This document shows, piece after piece, positions 1 through 12,137 of a DNA stretch of 64,000 bases; the stretch's first letter is position 1; each line of letters begins with the position of its first letter. The notes below the pieces were generated by a model. That model did not search any database, was not told where the DNA came from, and was given only the letters and a program-made list of their open reading frames with translations. Where the stretch lies: assembly GCA_035079385.1 (NCBI GenBank), contig JAVHKY010000016.1, positions 6,929,501 through 6,993,500 on the forward strand. Reading direction: 5' to 3'. The DNA comes from Aspidiotus rigidus. Lineage: Eukaryota; Arthropoda; Insecta; Hemiptera; Diaspididae. The position numbers and the translations under genes are program-made.

Positions 1-178
1 TTTCAAAGTCTCGCTTTCATCATAATAGATTGAAGGTCGAAATTATTCCAAGTTCCCCCCCCCCCCCCAATCATATATATAGCTTGCCTCTCCTATAGGT
101 TGATGACGTCATCAACCTCGAACGCAGAATTTTCTGAAGATGCCCCCCAACAAAAGGAATAGCGGGTTTCCCCCTTAA
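1..178. repeat. End of a minisatellite-bearing element
   Basis: This stretch carries one degenerate copy of the 45-bp repeat found elsewhere (GTCGAAATTATTCCAAG, then a C run and ATCATATATATAGCTTG). It is followed by GATGACGTCATCAACCTCG and a degraded GGGTTTCCC hairpin near 157-168. The same order of parts appears at 33900-34021, so this is probably the cut end of the same non-autonomous element family. The window edge truncates it. Confidence 0.55.
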
Positions 179-179
179 A

Positions 180-2339
180 AAACACACACAAAAAGAGAAG
201 AAAGAAGAACTCCCCTCCTTGAGAAACCCGAGTTGCGATGCACTGCTGGTGAGCTCCTAGTGATGGTTGAAAGAGATACGCGTGTTTATGGTTCAGGACT
301 ACCTGAATTTTAGGTCGAGATTGGTTAGTGTGGTAGACTTTGGTAAAGGCCTCATTGACGGACATCGCATAAGACGCGGACATCGATGACAAAATGGAGC
401 ATCGTGGCCATTCTCAATCTGAGCCCTATTGACGCCATGACTGGAAGGATGGAGATGCGGTTTGTCGGGGTCCATTTCTGGCCCATTCCAAAAGCAATTT
501 TCGGCTTTCTGAAACCAGGAACTGCCTTTGTTGAATATCGAGTCCAGAATTCAATTTTTGAAACGTATGAAGATGTTCCAACTTTTCAAAATTGAACAGG
601 AAAAAATAGTGAAAAAATACTAAAAATTAAATGATGGGTGAGACGAGTAGGTCTCTTCCCGCAAACTAATGACTATGGTTGACAAAAGTTGAAATTTTAT
701 CTTCTTCTCCTTCCTTTGTCTCGTCAAATTAGATCGAGTTCGCGGCTTCGGAAATCTACCGAGAGAAGATCGACCTCGTAGATTCGGTTTTGTTGAAAAT
801 TGGAACAAAACCTCGGGAAATGTTGATAGTCCAGCTTTTCCTCTTTTCGAGGGAGAAAGCACGAGTTTCATATTTAGAATCCGCACTCGCCATCATCTTT
901 TAAATAATTCCTTTCATTTTACGTTAGACGAATGAAAAATAGAACGGATAACAGAAAAAGAGGAAACAGAAAAAGAAATATTCGTAATGTAGAAAAAGAG
1001 AGAAAGTGTAATCGCTGTAATATCCTCTATACATATATATATTCTATAACGTCAATTTACGCTCAGAAGCGACGACGATGTAATGGTAAGATTTATGGGA
1101 GTTTCATTTTTTTATATTTTCACGCCAACAAAACTGTATACGTAGAGAGGCGGCGACGAGAAACGAGTGAAAAAGAAGAAAATACATTCGCAACACGAGG
1201 CTTTCAAAACAAAGGAGGGAAGGAAAGAGAGCATTAGAAGTCGCTTTAAAAGCTTGATGTGAAAATTTGCTCGACAGCTAATAGGGCTTTGAACTTGAAG
1301 TCGACAATATGGGCAGCCTCATTAATAACCGTCTACTTGTTTTGTGCTTTTGGAATGGGAAGAGTTAGATCGTATCAAGCGTGCTCTCGATAAGAGAGTC
1401 TTAAAAGAACAATGGAGTTTTTAATTTAAATTTTTTTTTTTCTTTTAATAGAGATTTGTAGAATCTTCATTTGAACAGGGTTGGGAAAGCTTGTACAAGA
1501 ACTTGAAACTTTCACTCCGAGGTGGAAGGAGGATGAATCAAAAATTTGCGTGGTCAAAATTGTCAGCACGAAAGTTTGAACCCTTTGATGACGTCATGGA
1601 GTAAGAAATGCCTGTTCTGAGGATCCAGCGCCGTACTACGAGTAGTCTACGAAGCGACTGACGACTACACCAAAATTTACCAGAGGAGCTGTGAATACGA
1701 CTACAACGATTTTATGTTGAAAAATTCTTCCTCTGGCAAACTGAATTTTTGCTGAATTTGAAAATAAGTATAGAGTATTTTGAATCACTGGCTATATCAG
1801 TTCTCAGACAGTAGTGAAAGTTGATGTTTACTTGATATTTTTTTCAAGGTCGAGATGACAGATTTTTAGGCACAGAGTACAAGTTCATTGAACTAGTTTG
1901 AACTCGGACGGCAGATTTCACCCTGTTCAATGAATGCGAATATAATCTGCACAATGATGTTGTATCACTCGAATTCGTGGCGCGTTCTTTTCTTCGTGTT
2001 AGATTCTCTTCATTCGATTGCTCTCAAATTTTGTCTGTCTGAAATAACACCGCCACACCACAATTTACTATAAGGCTTTCTTCCTACGTCCCTCCCACGC
2101 CTTCATACTGTATGTATAATGCTATAGCCTTATGGGAAGGAGTTGTTATCGGAAATTCGCGTGCTTGTTTTTCTGATTTCCTCTTATTCGCGGCGACAAA
2201 TCAAAATGAGGTCAAAGAAGGTTTATTTTCGAAATAATATACGCCCATTATTTTGGCTTGTATACTTCGTTTAGAGTAGTTTATGATGACGTCGGAAAAT
2301 TCACACCCTTTCTTAGTTCGGGAGGTAGACAATTCGACC
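180..2339. other. No gene recognised
   Basis: About 2.1 kb of AT-rich DNA. The open frames here are short, have low-complexity composition (Lys/Arg-rich near 932-1237) and resemble nothing I know. A TGACGTCA site lies at about 1589-1596. I see no repeat boundary, RNA gene or exon that I could defend. Confidence 0.5.
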
Positions 2340-4910
2340 TTGCATTTCATGTTGAAATCGTGAAATTTGGAACGAATATTTAGGATACTTGAATGAAAAA
2401 TTTGAGCCATAGCACCACGGTCCAAACCCCATCGGGGCCCCGTAATTGGAAGGAGTTCTTGTATATAAACGACCGAAATATTCCTTTTCGCCAAATTTGA
2501 AAAAAATTATGTAAAAAATCTTCCGACATTTTAGGGGCGCCGAGGGGAAGATAACCCCTAAAATAGGGGTAAAATTGAAGTGAAATATTTCAACATAATA
2601 TGCATTTTCACGAACATCCTTATGAAATATTCCTTAGAATTTGGGAAAAATAATAAAAACATTCTTCCGACCGTCCAATAAGCTCACCCCCCCCCCCCAA
2701 AAAAAAAAAAAAATCAAGAAAAAATATTTTGTGTTTTTTGGAAAAATCTTAACGGGTTCCGAAGTAGAATTTAGCGCAAAATCCGGGAAAGAGGGTTGAG
2801 AGGGGCCCAAACCCTGAAATGTGATAAAAAAATTTTTGCATTTTATTTCCAAGTTCAACAAATTGAATGTGTCTGACATGACTTATGGTTTTTTTCATTT
2901 TTTTGCTTTTTTCTACTCTTCATATTTCTCCATCACGCGGTAGAATGACATAGCGCTCTCTATCGTAAAAGAGGAGTAATACATCATTTAAATCGTTGTC
3001 GGGAAAAAAAAGAGGTCGTCCATCCATGAAAAGTCCTATTGTGTTAATTTCCGTATTGTTACAGGTTGTCCCAAAAAAGTTTTGTAAACAATTTTTTCAC
3101 TTACTATTATTTTTTTTTTTTTCATTTTTGCCAAAAAAGTTTTGCAAGCAACTTTTTCACTTATTTTTTTTTATTTTTGTATATTTAAATAACAAATTGA
3201 TAAAAAATTTCACGTGAATAAGAGTTTTTGTCACTTTAGAGAAAGATTTTCACGCAAAAATAACCCCGAAAAAAAGTCATTTGAGAAGGGGCCTAACTTT
3301 GGCACTTTTCAGGCCCATATAACGTCAATAATTTGTTACAAGGTTCATTTTTAATCTCGAATTCAGAACGTACACTCCTTGATTTTATTCATTACCAATC
3401 CCCTAGGAGCCATAGTTTTGGACGGGTACACGTTTGCGCACAAACAAAGAAAGCATGTTTGCGCAAATCCTGAAACCTTCATTTCCCTTCTCACTTGCAT
3501 CAGGCTTAGGACTGAGCAGGGTATGGATCAGAGATGGCGCTAGTTTCAACTCTACAAAAACTCGAGAGCGAGAGGCGGACGAAATTCGAGTTGAGTACGG
3601 TCTAGAACCTAAGATTGAGACAATGTTAGAATTCAAAACGATCGATTTCCACGCAGAACAAAATTCAAGTCGACCGAAATAAAAAGAGGGGCTCAATTCA
3701 GAACTTGCAGTCAAAATCAGTCGAAATTGGAGTTTGATAGATTCTGAAAAAAGAAAGTTGAAGCGGGGTCAAGTCTTGTAGAGGCTAGAGTCAGCCTTCC
3801 TGATCGTCTCTTTCCCTGAGGAGAACAGGTCAAGAGTCTCCAACTCAAAAAAAGGCGGTCGAAGTTGAAGTCGAGTAAGTTTCCATCTTGTACACATCAT
3901 TCATCATTCGCTCATATTCGGTTTGCGCAAACGTGTTGTCCGTCTTTGTCACCTGTGACAGTGTGTGCGCATACGGGTCATTTTTTGTGCGCCAACGTGT
4001 CATTTTTTCCCCTCGATTTTTACTGAATTTGCGCAAACGTGTTACGGCCATAGTTTTTTGGGTGTAGCGTTTTAAATCTTTAAACGCTTTCTTGTCAAAA
4101 CAGGTTTTTTCAAGTTACGCCCTTCTTCCGGAGGCGCGTTCAATTCTTATGTAGAATGTACTGTAGAATTCGGAAAAAATATTTAAAAAAATTCCTGGAG
4201 GTCTCTGAGAGGGGGTAAGAAGATTCAAGCCTCCCAAAAAATATGCGTTTTTGAAAATTCAAACGGATCGTACTCAGAAAGAATCCCGAAAAAAATCTCA
4301 TGGCTCTTCGAGGGGGGCGCGGAGGGAGGAACATAAACTTCCTTGGGAAAAGTTGTAAAATTGTAGAATTACATTTTTATAACTCGTGTGAACTGCGTTT
4401 TTCATACGTTCGAAAGTGTCTCTGCGGACTCATCAGTTTTCCAGATAATTTCTACTTTTCTGTCCGTCATTTCAATCTTCCGTCCTCTTCAAATTTGGTG
4501 CCCATTTCATATCAATTTTTTTCAGGATCTTTTCTGAATTCTACGGTAAATTTCACACAAAAATTCGTTAAATTTTCTCATATTTTTTACTTTGAGTTTT
4601 GGGGGTTTGAGTCTTATCACCCGCTCTCAGAGACCTCCAGGAATTTTTTCACCATTTTTTCCGAATTCTACTGTAAATTCTTCATAAGAATTCGTTGAAC
4701 TTGAAAAAGGAAATGCAAAAAAATTTTCGTCACTTTTCAGGGTTTGTGCCCCTCTCAACCCTCTCCGAGGGCCCCAGGAATTTTTTCACTATTTTTCTCG
4801 GATTTCTCGCTGAACTCTACTTTGGAACCCATTAGGATTTTTCCAAAAAATACAACTTTTTTCCTCAATTTGGGGAGGGAGGCTCGGCCCCTGGGCATAC
4901 TAGTAAAGTT
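2340..4910. mobile_element. Non-autonomous long-TIR element, copy 1, right end lost
   Basis: The left end starts TTGCATTTCATGTTGAAATC and matches both ends of the larger element at 39002-45073. Shared segments follow in the same order: the 'CACGGTCCAAACC' block, the 'CCCCTAAAAT' block and the 'CCCCTCTCAACCCTC' block. The inverted counterparts of the inner blocks are at 4140-4900. The copy stops at about 4905-4915, where a truncated Penelope-like element begins, so its right tip is missing. No transposase is encoded. The 100-aa-class open frames inside are not protein-like. A roughly 60-bp motif (CCAAAAAAGTTTTG) is duplicated in tandem at 3060-3180. Confidence 0.6.
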
Positions 4911-5591
4911 TTTTATGGAGTTCCAATCTCTGATAGCATTTTCCATGACGAAATAAAATTTGACTTTAAGAAATTAATGACTAATAATGGCTACCCTGAC
5001 TATTTTTTTGACAATATTGTATGTAATAACCTTAAGAATAACGTAATGAACACCCCCCCCCCCCTGTGTAATGTAATATTTAAGAATAAGACTAGATTTT
5101 CCTCTATACCTTACGTCGGCACAGCCAGTATTATTATAAAAAGACTTCTCAATAGACTCGACCCTGGCATTCGAGTAGCATTCAGTTCCTACAACCTCAC
5201 AAGGAATTCCTTCTTCTCGAAACTGAAAGATCCGGTTCCGGTCAAAAAATCTTCGAACCTAGTTTACAAAATTCCATGCGGAGGCTGCGACAACGTTTAC
5301 ATTGGGGAAACCAAACAAATGCTCAAAAAAAGACTGGGACAGCACGAAGGAGATGTTAAAAATGGACGGAAAGGTACTGCCCTGGCTGAGCATACCGCAA
5401 GTACAGGACATTGTTTCCAATTCGAAGACGCCTCCATTCTTTGTTTCGAGGGGAACGACAGAAAAAGAAAAATGAGGGAAGCGATAGAAATTAAAAAACA
5501 CGTCAACGCTGTCAATTTTAAAACGGACGTCGATAATCATTTATGTAGCACGTACTTGCCTGTACTTAAGAGGAGTCATCACCGAGATTGA
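4908..5591 (+). pseudogene. Penelope-like element, 5'-truncated: RT end plus GIY-YIG endonuclease
   Basis: This is the C-terminal part of a Penelope-like retroelement protein. The frame is open from about 4908, earlier than the first Met at 4977, and reads ISDSIFHDEIKFDF, which aligns with LSISDPQYHDDLKVEF in the nearly intact element at 55.8-58.3 kb. The connector and then the GIY-YIG nuclease follow. The nuclease shows LVYKIPCGGC-DNVYIGET, an Arg in the KKRLGQH segment, and the CxxC/H..H residues typical of Penelope endonucleases. The domain nicks target DNA for integration. The reverse transcriptase core is absent, so the copy is 5'-truncated. It starts exactly where the upstream TIR element is cut, which suggests insertion by target-primed reverse transcription. 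A hammerhead-like motif follows at 5653-5694. Confidence 0.9.
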
Positions 5592-5652
5592 ACTTTTGTT
5601 TTCGTTTCTGTATCAAGTTTGTCTTATTATGTATACTTTTCAGTATATTTCT

Positions 5653-5694
5653 TGACCCCGAAGAAGATAGTCGTAACTATCGAAACGTCGGTCA
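5653..5694 (+). ncRNA. Hammerhead ribozyme-like motif of a Penelope-like element
   Basis: Stem I is TGACC (5653-5657) with GGTCA (5690-5694). The core is CCGAAGA, one base off the CUGANGA consensus. Stem II is a perfect 6-bp hairpin, GATAGT-cgta-ACTATC (5666-5681). GAAAC then GTC follow directly, leaving almost no stem III. Penelope-like elements are known to carry minimal hammerheads of this kind, which are thought to cleave as dimers. The core substitution may weaken activity. The PLE-end motif GACGGCAGTGCC lies just downstream at about 5717-5728. Confidence 0.75.
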
Positions 5695-6245
5695 TTTTTC
5701 GTTTAATCATTATATCGACGGCAGTGCCACTTAATAAAAAACTTATAAAATAATTTTTCCCGTCGTGCCGATTCATGTCATTCTCTCATAATTTACACTA
5801 AGCCGCCCGTAACAATTTTCAGTCGAAGGTTTGAAAAACTAAGCGCGATTTAATTTTTAATTTGAAAGCTTGAAAGGGGAGAAAAAGAAGGATATATTCT
5901 GTTCATAAAATCCTTGAATAAGAGATCGAAAACGAAAATTGCGAATTATGGTGTCAAATACAATCGCAGAGAAGAACCCACGATGTCTATCCCACTGAAA
6001 ATTTTTTCGAAGCCAACAATTCATAAATGTCAAGAATATTTTCGCCCCCTTGCTTCGACGATTTGAAAATATTTTCGTTTCGATACGTACAGTCGATATC
6101 ACTAGATACCGACAGGAAGAAAATTTACAATCGACACTGCCGTCATAAAATGACAAAAAAAAGAATAAAACATATGCCAAACCAATGACAGAACGCAAAT
6201 AATGCAGAGGAAGGTCACAAATTTACAAAAGAAGACCCGACAGAG

Positions 6246-6423
6246 CAACCTGATTTTGACAAAGGCGGACAAAGGACCCAACGCAGAAATACCAAGGTGA
6301 CCCGAAAGCTGTGTTGAAACGGAAGGGCGTTTGAGATGAACCCGGTAGTACCAAAACTCAAAGGGCTTGTAAAACTCCACAAAGCGAACCGTCCGATGAG
6401 ACCACTGTTGAACAGCATTTCGG
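6246..6423 (+). pseudogene. Penelope-like element fragment, fingers region of RT
   Basis: The plus strand reads NLILTKADKG, the conserved motif before the Penelope RT. After one stop and small deletions it reads GRLEMNPVVPKLKGLVKLHK and ANRPMRPLLNSI. These match the element at 54.5 kb (RTLEMNPVAPKLKGLVKLHK), so both belong to one family. The match stops at about 6423, with no RT core. It is a short, dead fragment. Confidence 0.75.
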
Positions 6424-6429
6424 TTAGCA

Positions 6430-6826
6430 GGGATGTGGAGGTGACTAATAATATTTTATCAAGGAAAGGAGGTTGTCTGTTTCGAAGACCGTTATCATGA
6501 AGTTTTTTAACGATGTAGTACCTCCATATCCGAGGAAAGACTTCTTGGAGGCTAGGGGACGATTTATTTAGTGAAGATTTGTTTATTTCGGATTGGAGGT
6601 CAGAAAGAACATGAGTAGGTAGTGCTGCGTCCCTTTCTGAGGCCGTATTGGAAAGGAGTAGATTATTCGATTCTATGAACCGGATGTGTCTTTTGTTGAG
6701 GAACTTCTTGAATAGTTTACCGAGTACATTGAGTATGTCGAGGTGATGGAAGTCAGTCTCGCTAAAACTTCTGACTCGCAGTAGAACGTTTTCTAAAACA
6801 AAGATGAAAAAAAGTGACATTTGCAC
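6430..6826 (-). other. Open frame of unknown nature
   Basis: A minus-strand frame runs through here (a 203-aa frame whose last part is antisense to the PLE fragment at 6246-6423). The first 130 residues are moderately complex (RVRSFSETDFHHLDILN, GKLFKKFLNKRHIRFIE) and could be the poorly conserved N-terminal region of a PLE, but no diagnostic motif is present. I would not call it a gene. Confidence 0.2.
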
Positions 6827-6839
6827 TGGTCAGCTCCTA

Positions 6840-7800
6840 ACTGTTCTTGAGGATCTTAGTCGTCACGAGACAGGAGAATTATGAAATCTAGATATTATCG
6901 CGAAAGATGTTTCATGGCATGTATGATCAAGTCAATTTCCCATTTTATACCGTTGATTTAACCGAATCTCAATTTTTGTCTTGTTTAAAAGAAGATATTA
7001 TACACACACAAAGAAAATAATTCTTTCGTAATGCGTCTAAATATGGACCTCTTAGTTTTCCTTAGGAGGACTCGTTATTTATTCAAGAAAAATAAACCTC
7101 TTTCTGTGATACGATTACCGAGAGAAGAAAGAAACCACTTACCTTTACCAATATTGTGAAGGCTTATTATACTCGCGGGAAAATGAAATACTTCCAGTAG
7201 ATTATTCAAACGGGTAAAAGATAAGGGAGCTCGTGCCGGGGAAATTAATGAGAACGGTCGAGGTAAAGGAGTGACGTAGGCGTGTATATGGTAAACGGTA
7301 TTCTTCCGTATTTTTATGAACCATTTTTTTTCTTCTTTTTCCAGCGAGGCTGAGTGCATTTCGCGTACAAATGACGCAAACGAAAGCCTTCTTTCCGACT
7401 CGAGTAAGAGCACGTAATTTACAAGTACTCGAATAATTATTAAAAGGCACGCGTTATCTTCATGGTCGTCGGCAATGTTGACACCGGGACAGAATGGTAA
7501 ATAGAGGAGGGACTCGGAAAAATCACGTTTCGCAAATTTCTGTTTTCCCTTTTGTTTCATTATGGCTTGTGAAATAGACGTGTGAATCTTCTTTTTTGTC
7601 TGTCGAGAGCAATTGAGAGGTTCCAAGCGATTACGGGATTTATAAATACCGCAAACCGGGTAATTGGTTCCCATATCGAGCATCTGAATCCGGTTTTGTC
7701 GCTCAAATTCTTCATTCTGATTGTAACACTTTGTACGAATTCGAAAGTCATATGCTGGTCCGTGTAGTGTGATAGAATTTAGAGGCACGAGAAAAGTCTT
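6840..7800. other. No supported gene; one long minus-strand ORF
   Basis: A 237-codon minus-strand ORF lies at 7075-7788. It has no recognisable domain, signal peptide or repeat, and no neighbouring exon evidence. It sits between dead PLE fragments. It may be chance or a residue of an unrecognised element. Confidence 0.25.
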
Positions 7801-7989
7801 CGAGAGTTCTGATGGCCCATGATCTTGGAATTAATGCGATTTACCAAGTTATGGCTTGACATACCGACGGTTCTGTGGTCATTTGTAAGTTACTCTCCGC
7901 TTTACTCCTTCGAGTATGCCTTCCGTCGGCTAATAGAAGTGGCTGTGTGTTTCCGCGTGGATGGTTGCCATTTTATGCTGCCTGAGGTC

Positions 7990-8985
7990 GAAAGAAGCTA
8001 AGGTAAATGACATACCTGTGAAGTTTTGTCCTGGAGGATGAGAGTGAGATCAAAAAAATTTAGTTCTGGCTGTCTTTCCTCTAAGGTGACCTTGATATTT
8101 GGATGATATGGAGTAGATTGAAGAGTATTTGCTGGCTGTTGGCGTTTCCCTCCCACACGCAAAAAACGTCATCAACAAACTCCAATGATGTCGTGTTCAA
8201 GGCTGTCCATAAAGATATCTGCTGTCACACATGACAGTGGCCCTTCCATGGGGAGGCCGTCTGGTGACCGAAAGGTTTGATTTTGGTAAGCGCAAAGGTT
8301 TTGAGAGAGGCACAGGCGGATGAGTCTCTCAAATTCTTTGATGGTCTCAGTATGAACATTCTTTTCATCTAAGAGTTTCTCCATGTGTTGGATGGATATG
8401 TCCACGGCAGTGGTTTGTTGGGAAGTAACCGTGTTGTCCTGGGGAAAGTTTTTGTTAAGAGTTCGTTTGCAAATTCGATTGAATTTTCATTTTCCTTAAA
8501 ATCCAGAGACAAACTTGAACTATCTAGACAAATTTTTCGCGAGTTGTAAGTGGGGTGAGTGAAGTGGTATTGGTGGTCTCGTCGGTCTTGAATTCGTCAC
8601 ACAACTTCGAAAGGCTGGGATTCATTTGAAGGAGTGATTCATGGACCAGTTTTGAACTCATCGTACTTAGTGAAGTTGAATCTGACCATTGTTGTATCAC
8701 AGATAATTCAAGGAAGGCTTGCCTTTTTTAATGGTAAGCAGGTAGAGGGAGAATTACTAGGGATTCGCCTTAGTCGGTTTTGATAATAGTGAGGTCTGTG
8801 CTGACTATCGTTCCTATTGCCAACTCGAAGAAACTAGTGACCCCGCCTGAGCTGAAGCGATTGTCGCCTCTCAGGCCATCAGCAATAACACCGAGTATGA
8901 TGGAGCTTATTTAGCTAGCCTCATCATCGGGTCGAAGGGCAAACTTCTTACTTGTATTTAGAAGGTTGAATTCTTTTTGACTAAG
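7990..8985 (-). pseudogene. Penelope-like element, decayed RT region
   Basis: Reading down from 8985, pieces of a Penelope RT appear in order in shifting frames. First comes STDLTIIKTD (the ADKG-type motif). Then SLSTMSSKLVHESL follows, then an RT palm segment with CLSQNLCAYQNQTFRSPDG and LPMEGPLSCVTADIFMDSLE. The catalytic motif FVDDVFCVW lies near 8155-8190, followed by PNIKVTLEERQPELNFFDLT. Several stops and frameshifts separate these, so it is inactive. It lies head to head with the plus-strand endonuclease fragment that starts at about 9000. Confidence 0.85.
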
Positions 8986-9049
8986 ATTTTCATTAGACAA
9001 ATTAATGACAGCAGGAACCCACGCAAACGGAGGAGGAATTTTTGGCAGG

Positions 9050-9580
9050 GCCTGGGTGCGTTTTGCAATGCTCCGCTATGACCGACCCTCCAACGCGCGA
9101 TGCTTCTATCTCTTCTCTTCAGTGCGCTCACTCTCCTATTCGCACGCGCTGGGTCCGTTTGCCCTTCCTCGGCCATCACTCTTATAAAATGGGCCGCACT
9201 CTTGAACCCCATGGGTACCGATGCCTCTGACCTTAGGCCACTTATCTTCTCTCAAGGATAAGCTCCCCCCGAACAGTGCGATGGTGTTTACCGTATCGGC
9301 CAGGCCGGCCGTTCCCTTAAAGATCGCTCCAGCGAATACCTCTCTGCTTTCCGAAACCACCATCTGGAAAATTCCACCATAGCGAAGCATTGCATCGAGG
9401 AGAACCATAGTTTCGATCACGTCAATTTCAAACTCATCCATAAAGCGACTAAAGGCCGATTCCGTAACAGGTTAGAAGAGGTTGAAACTATTGCCGAGTT
9501 TTCTCGGTCAGGCGATTCTCTTCTCCACAATACTCGCTTTCACCAACTCTTTTGTCTCCCACATGTACTCCGTCCGATGA
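9050..9580 (+). pseudogene. Penelope-like element, GIY-YIG endonuclease end
   Basis: The connector region (ALTLLFARAGSVCPSS and the overlapping PIRTRWVRLPFLG) is followed by the nuclease CDGVYRIGQAGRSLKDRSSE, then SAFRNHHLENSTIAKHC, EENHSF and NRLEEVETIAEF. These are the order and spacing of a Penelope GIY-YIG domain with its C/H residues. In-frame stops and a frameshift around 9235-9260 break it. The RT part is missing. A hammerhead motif lies 100 bp downstream. With the minus-strand RT at 7990-8985 it forms a head-to-head pair, possibly one composite insertion. Confidence 0.85.
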
Positions 9581-9674
9581 CAGATTTCTCCTTGATCTTC
9601 TTTCTTTCCTCTTCCACTCATTTTCTTTTCTTCTCTCGGCGTACATTCATGTCATCGCATGTATTTTCATTCAG

Positions 9675-9720
9675 TACACCTGATGATGCGTCCCTTAGTC
9701 GACGCGAAACCTGGTCGTAT
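9675..9720 (+). ncRNA. Hammerhead ribozyme-like motif with canonical CUGAUGA core
   Basis: CTGATGA at 9680-9686 is followed by a perfect 5-bp stem II, GCGTC (9688-9692) with GACGC (9701-9705). GAAAC follows at 9706-9710, then CTGGTC. Stem III could be CC/GG with cleavage after GGUC. Stem I (TACAC with GTATA) pairs at four of five positions. It sits downstream of a Penelope endonuclease frame, where such ribozymes are known to occur. Confidence 0.75.
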
Positions 9721-10385
9721 ATAAGAAATAAAAAATCTTCGTTACGTGAATGTAATTTTTCTTATACAGGGTGGACCAGAAAGATGTTACCAGTTAAATG
9801 GGAGTTTAAATATGTCGTAGCGCGAAAACGCAAAACGTTAGACGTATAGTTTGAATGTACGAATTTTGTATCTCAATTTTATCTTTAATTTGAGCCACAT
9901 CCGAAGTTTCTACGACTTTTCTGAGCCAAGTTATTTATGGACCTAAATATGCCGAAAATTCAGCAAATCGCCAGGGTTCCCAAAATAGGGCTTGAAATTT
10001 AATTAATTTACAGTATTGAGGTGAATTTCGAAAATTTTAATAATCAAATTATTGTTTCTGAAAAGAATTTGGACCATGAAAACGAGAAAAATAGCAACAA
10101 AATCCTAAGAAACACCAAAATGGCCCAAAAAGGGTAGAAATTCCCCCAAGTTGGAAAACCGTTCAAGCTTTTGAATTGTATTTCAATTTTCAAGTGGAAT
10201 TTCACGCTGAGTCCGAAAAAAATATTTAAATAATTCTTCGAAGCACCGACGTAGGTTCAAGAGCTCAAAAAAGGTCAAAATTTCCTCAAATTGGAAAATT
10301 GATCAAACTTTCAAATTTCAATTCTATTTTCAAGTGGAATTTTGCGATGAAAGCCACAAAAATGCTTAAACAGTTCTTTGAAGCA

Positions 10386-11425
10386 CCAAGAAGGGGTTAA
10401 TGAGCCCAAAAAGGGCTAAAATTTTCCAAAATCGGAAAATCGTTTAAACTTCCAAATTTTAATTCGATTTTCAAGTGGCATTTTGCGCTGAGTCCGAAAA
10501 AAAATGGTTGATAAATTCTTCGAAGCACCAAAATAAGTTATTGGGCCCAAAAAGAGCCAAAATTTTCCAAAATCGGAAAATCGTTCAAACTTCCAAATTT
10601 GAATTCGATTTTCAAGTGGCATTTTGCGCTGAGTCCGAAAAAAATGCCTGATAAATTCCTCGAAGCACGAAAACGGGTTATTGGGCCCAAAAAGGGCCAA
10701 AATTTTCCAAAATCGGAAAATCGTTTAAACTTCCAAATTTTAATTCGATTTTCAAGTGGCATTTTGCGCTGAGTCCGAAAAAAATGCCTGATAAATTCCT
10801 CTAAGCACGAAAACGGGTTATTGGGCCCAAAAAGAGCCAAAATTTTCCAAAATCGGAAAATCGTTCAAACTTCCAAATTTGAATTCGATTTTCAAGTGGC
10901 ATTTTGCGCTGAGTCCGAAAAAAATGCCTGATAAATTCCTCTAAGCACGAAAACGGGTTATTGGGCCCAAAAAAGGCCAAAATTTTCCAAAATCGGAAAA
11001 TCGTTCAAACTGCCAAATTTTAATCCGATTTTCAAGTGGCATTTTGCGCTGAGTCCGAAAAAAATGCCTGATAAATTCCTCTAAGCACAAAAACGGGTTA
11101 TTGGGCCCAAAAAAAGGCCAAAATTTTCCAAAATCGGAAAATCGTTCAAACTTCCAAATTTTAATTCGATTTTCAAGTGGCATTTTGCGCTGAGTCCGAA
11201 AGAAATGGTTGATAAATTCCTCGAAGCACAAAAACGGGTTATTGGGCCCAAAAAAGGCCAAAATTTTCCAAAATCGGAAAATCGTTCAAACTGCCAAATT
11301 TTAATCCGATTTTCAAGTGGCATTTTGCGCTGAGTCCGAAAAAAATGCCTGATAAATTCCTCGAAGCTCGGAAACGGGTTATTGGGCCCAAAAAGGGCCA
11401 AAATTTTCCAAAATCGGAAAATCCC
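10386..11425. repeat. 140-bp tandem repeat (about 7 good copies plus degenerate ones)
   Basis: TTGGGCCCAA recurs at 10541, 10681, 10821, 10961, 11101, 11242 and 11382, so the period is 140 bp with a single 141-bp step. Copies in the middle are nearly identical; those before 10400 are clearly diverged. 140 is not a multiple of three, so the overlapping minus-strand frames with KMPLENRIKIWKFERFSDFG are by-products of the repeat, not proteins. Confidence 0.9.
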
Positions 11426-11665
11426 TGTCGTTTCTTGCCAAGGAGAGAATGATACCGGCGACTTCGTTTTCTATTACACGCCCGCGGTAAAAGATCGATT
11501 GAGGCCCCGTGTATGATCAAGGCGGGTGCTTCGGCAAAAACTCCTGTTGTTTTGGGCGAAGAAGAGAATGATACCGGCGACTTCGTTTTTCATTACATGC
11601 TCGTGGTAAAAGATCAAGATCGACTGAGGCTCCGTGTCAAAAACTCCTGTTGTTTCTTGCCAAGG
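11425..11665. repeat. 119-bp repeat, two copies
   Basis: GAGAATGATACCGGCGACTT occurs at 11445 and 11564, each followed by related sequence (CGTGGTAAAAGATC, GACTGAGG, CCGTGT). It is more GC-rich than its surroundings. Related units of about 120 bp occur in the sister element at 42300-43330. Confidence 0.75.
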
Positions 11666-12137
11666 AGAGTTCAACAGTTTTTCTTCCCCTCAGCACACAA
11701 TTTTAACCTAGAATCTAGAAAAACTTTGAAGGTTAGGCGATTTTTTTCGTTTTGGAGAAACGTTGACCCTTTTTGGTCCCATTAACCCATTTTGGTGCTT
11801 TGCAGAATTTTTTAACAATTTTATTCAGATTCAGCGCAAAATTTTACTCCAGGATCGGGGAACACTTTGAAGATTACGCGATTCTTTCAATCAAGAAAAT
11901 TGTTTTTTGATAATTTACAACCTTGGGAACCCCTGCTGTAAAATTTTAGTATATTTTGGTCCATAAGTCGGCTCAGAAGAGTCGTAGAAACTTCGGATAT
12001 GGCTCAAATTAAAGATAAAATTGAGATACAAGACTCGTACATTCAAACTATACGTCTAACGTTTTGCGTTTTCGCGCTACAATAGATTTAACGCAAACTC
12101 CCATTTAACTGGTAACATCTTTCTGATCCACCCTGTA

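Larger units (their letters stand above)
9767..12135. mobile_element. Non-autonomous TA-flanked TIR transposon (CAGGGTGG ends), copy 1
   Basis: The termini are inverted: CAGGGTGGACCAGAAAGATG at 9767 and its inverted counterpart ending CCACCCTG at 12135. The inverted similarity runs past 200 bp on each side, including the GTTTTGCGTTTTCGC and AGTTTCTACGACT blocks. The flanking dinucleotide is TA on both sides (9765-9766 and 12136-12137), as expected for Tc1/mariner-type insertion. No transposase is present. The middle holds a 140-bp tandem repeat and two copies of a 119-bp repeat. A second copy is at 41060-44339. Confidence 0.85.

Noticed and set aside
7075..7788. A 237-codon minus-strand frame
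   Set aside because: It is long for chance, but shows no domain, no protein-like pattern and lies between dead PLE pieces; mentioned only as unknown.
10416..11520. Overlapping minus-strand frames of about 100 residues with a repeated KMPLENRIKIWKFERF motif
   Set aside because: They are translations of the 140-bp tandem repeat. The period is not a multiple of three and the frames change from unit to unit.
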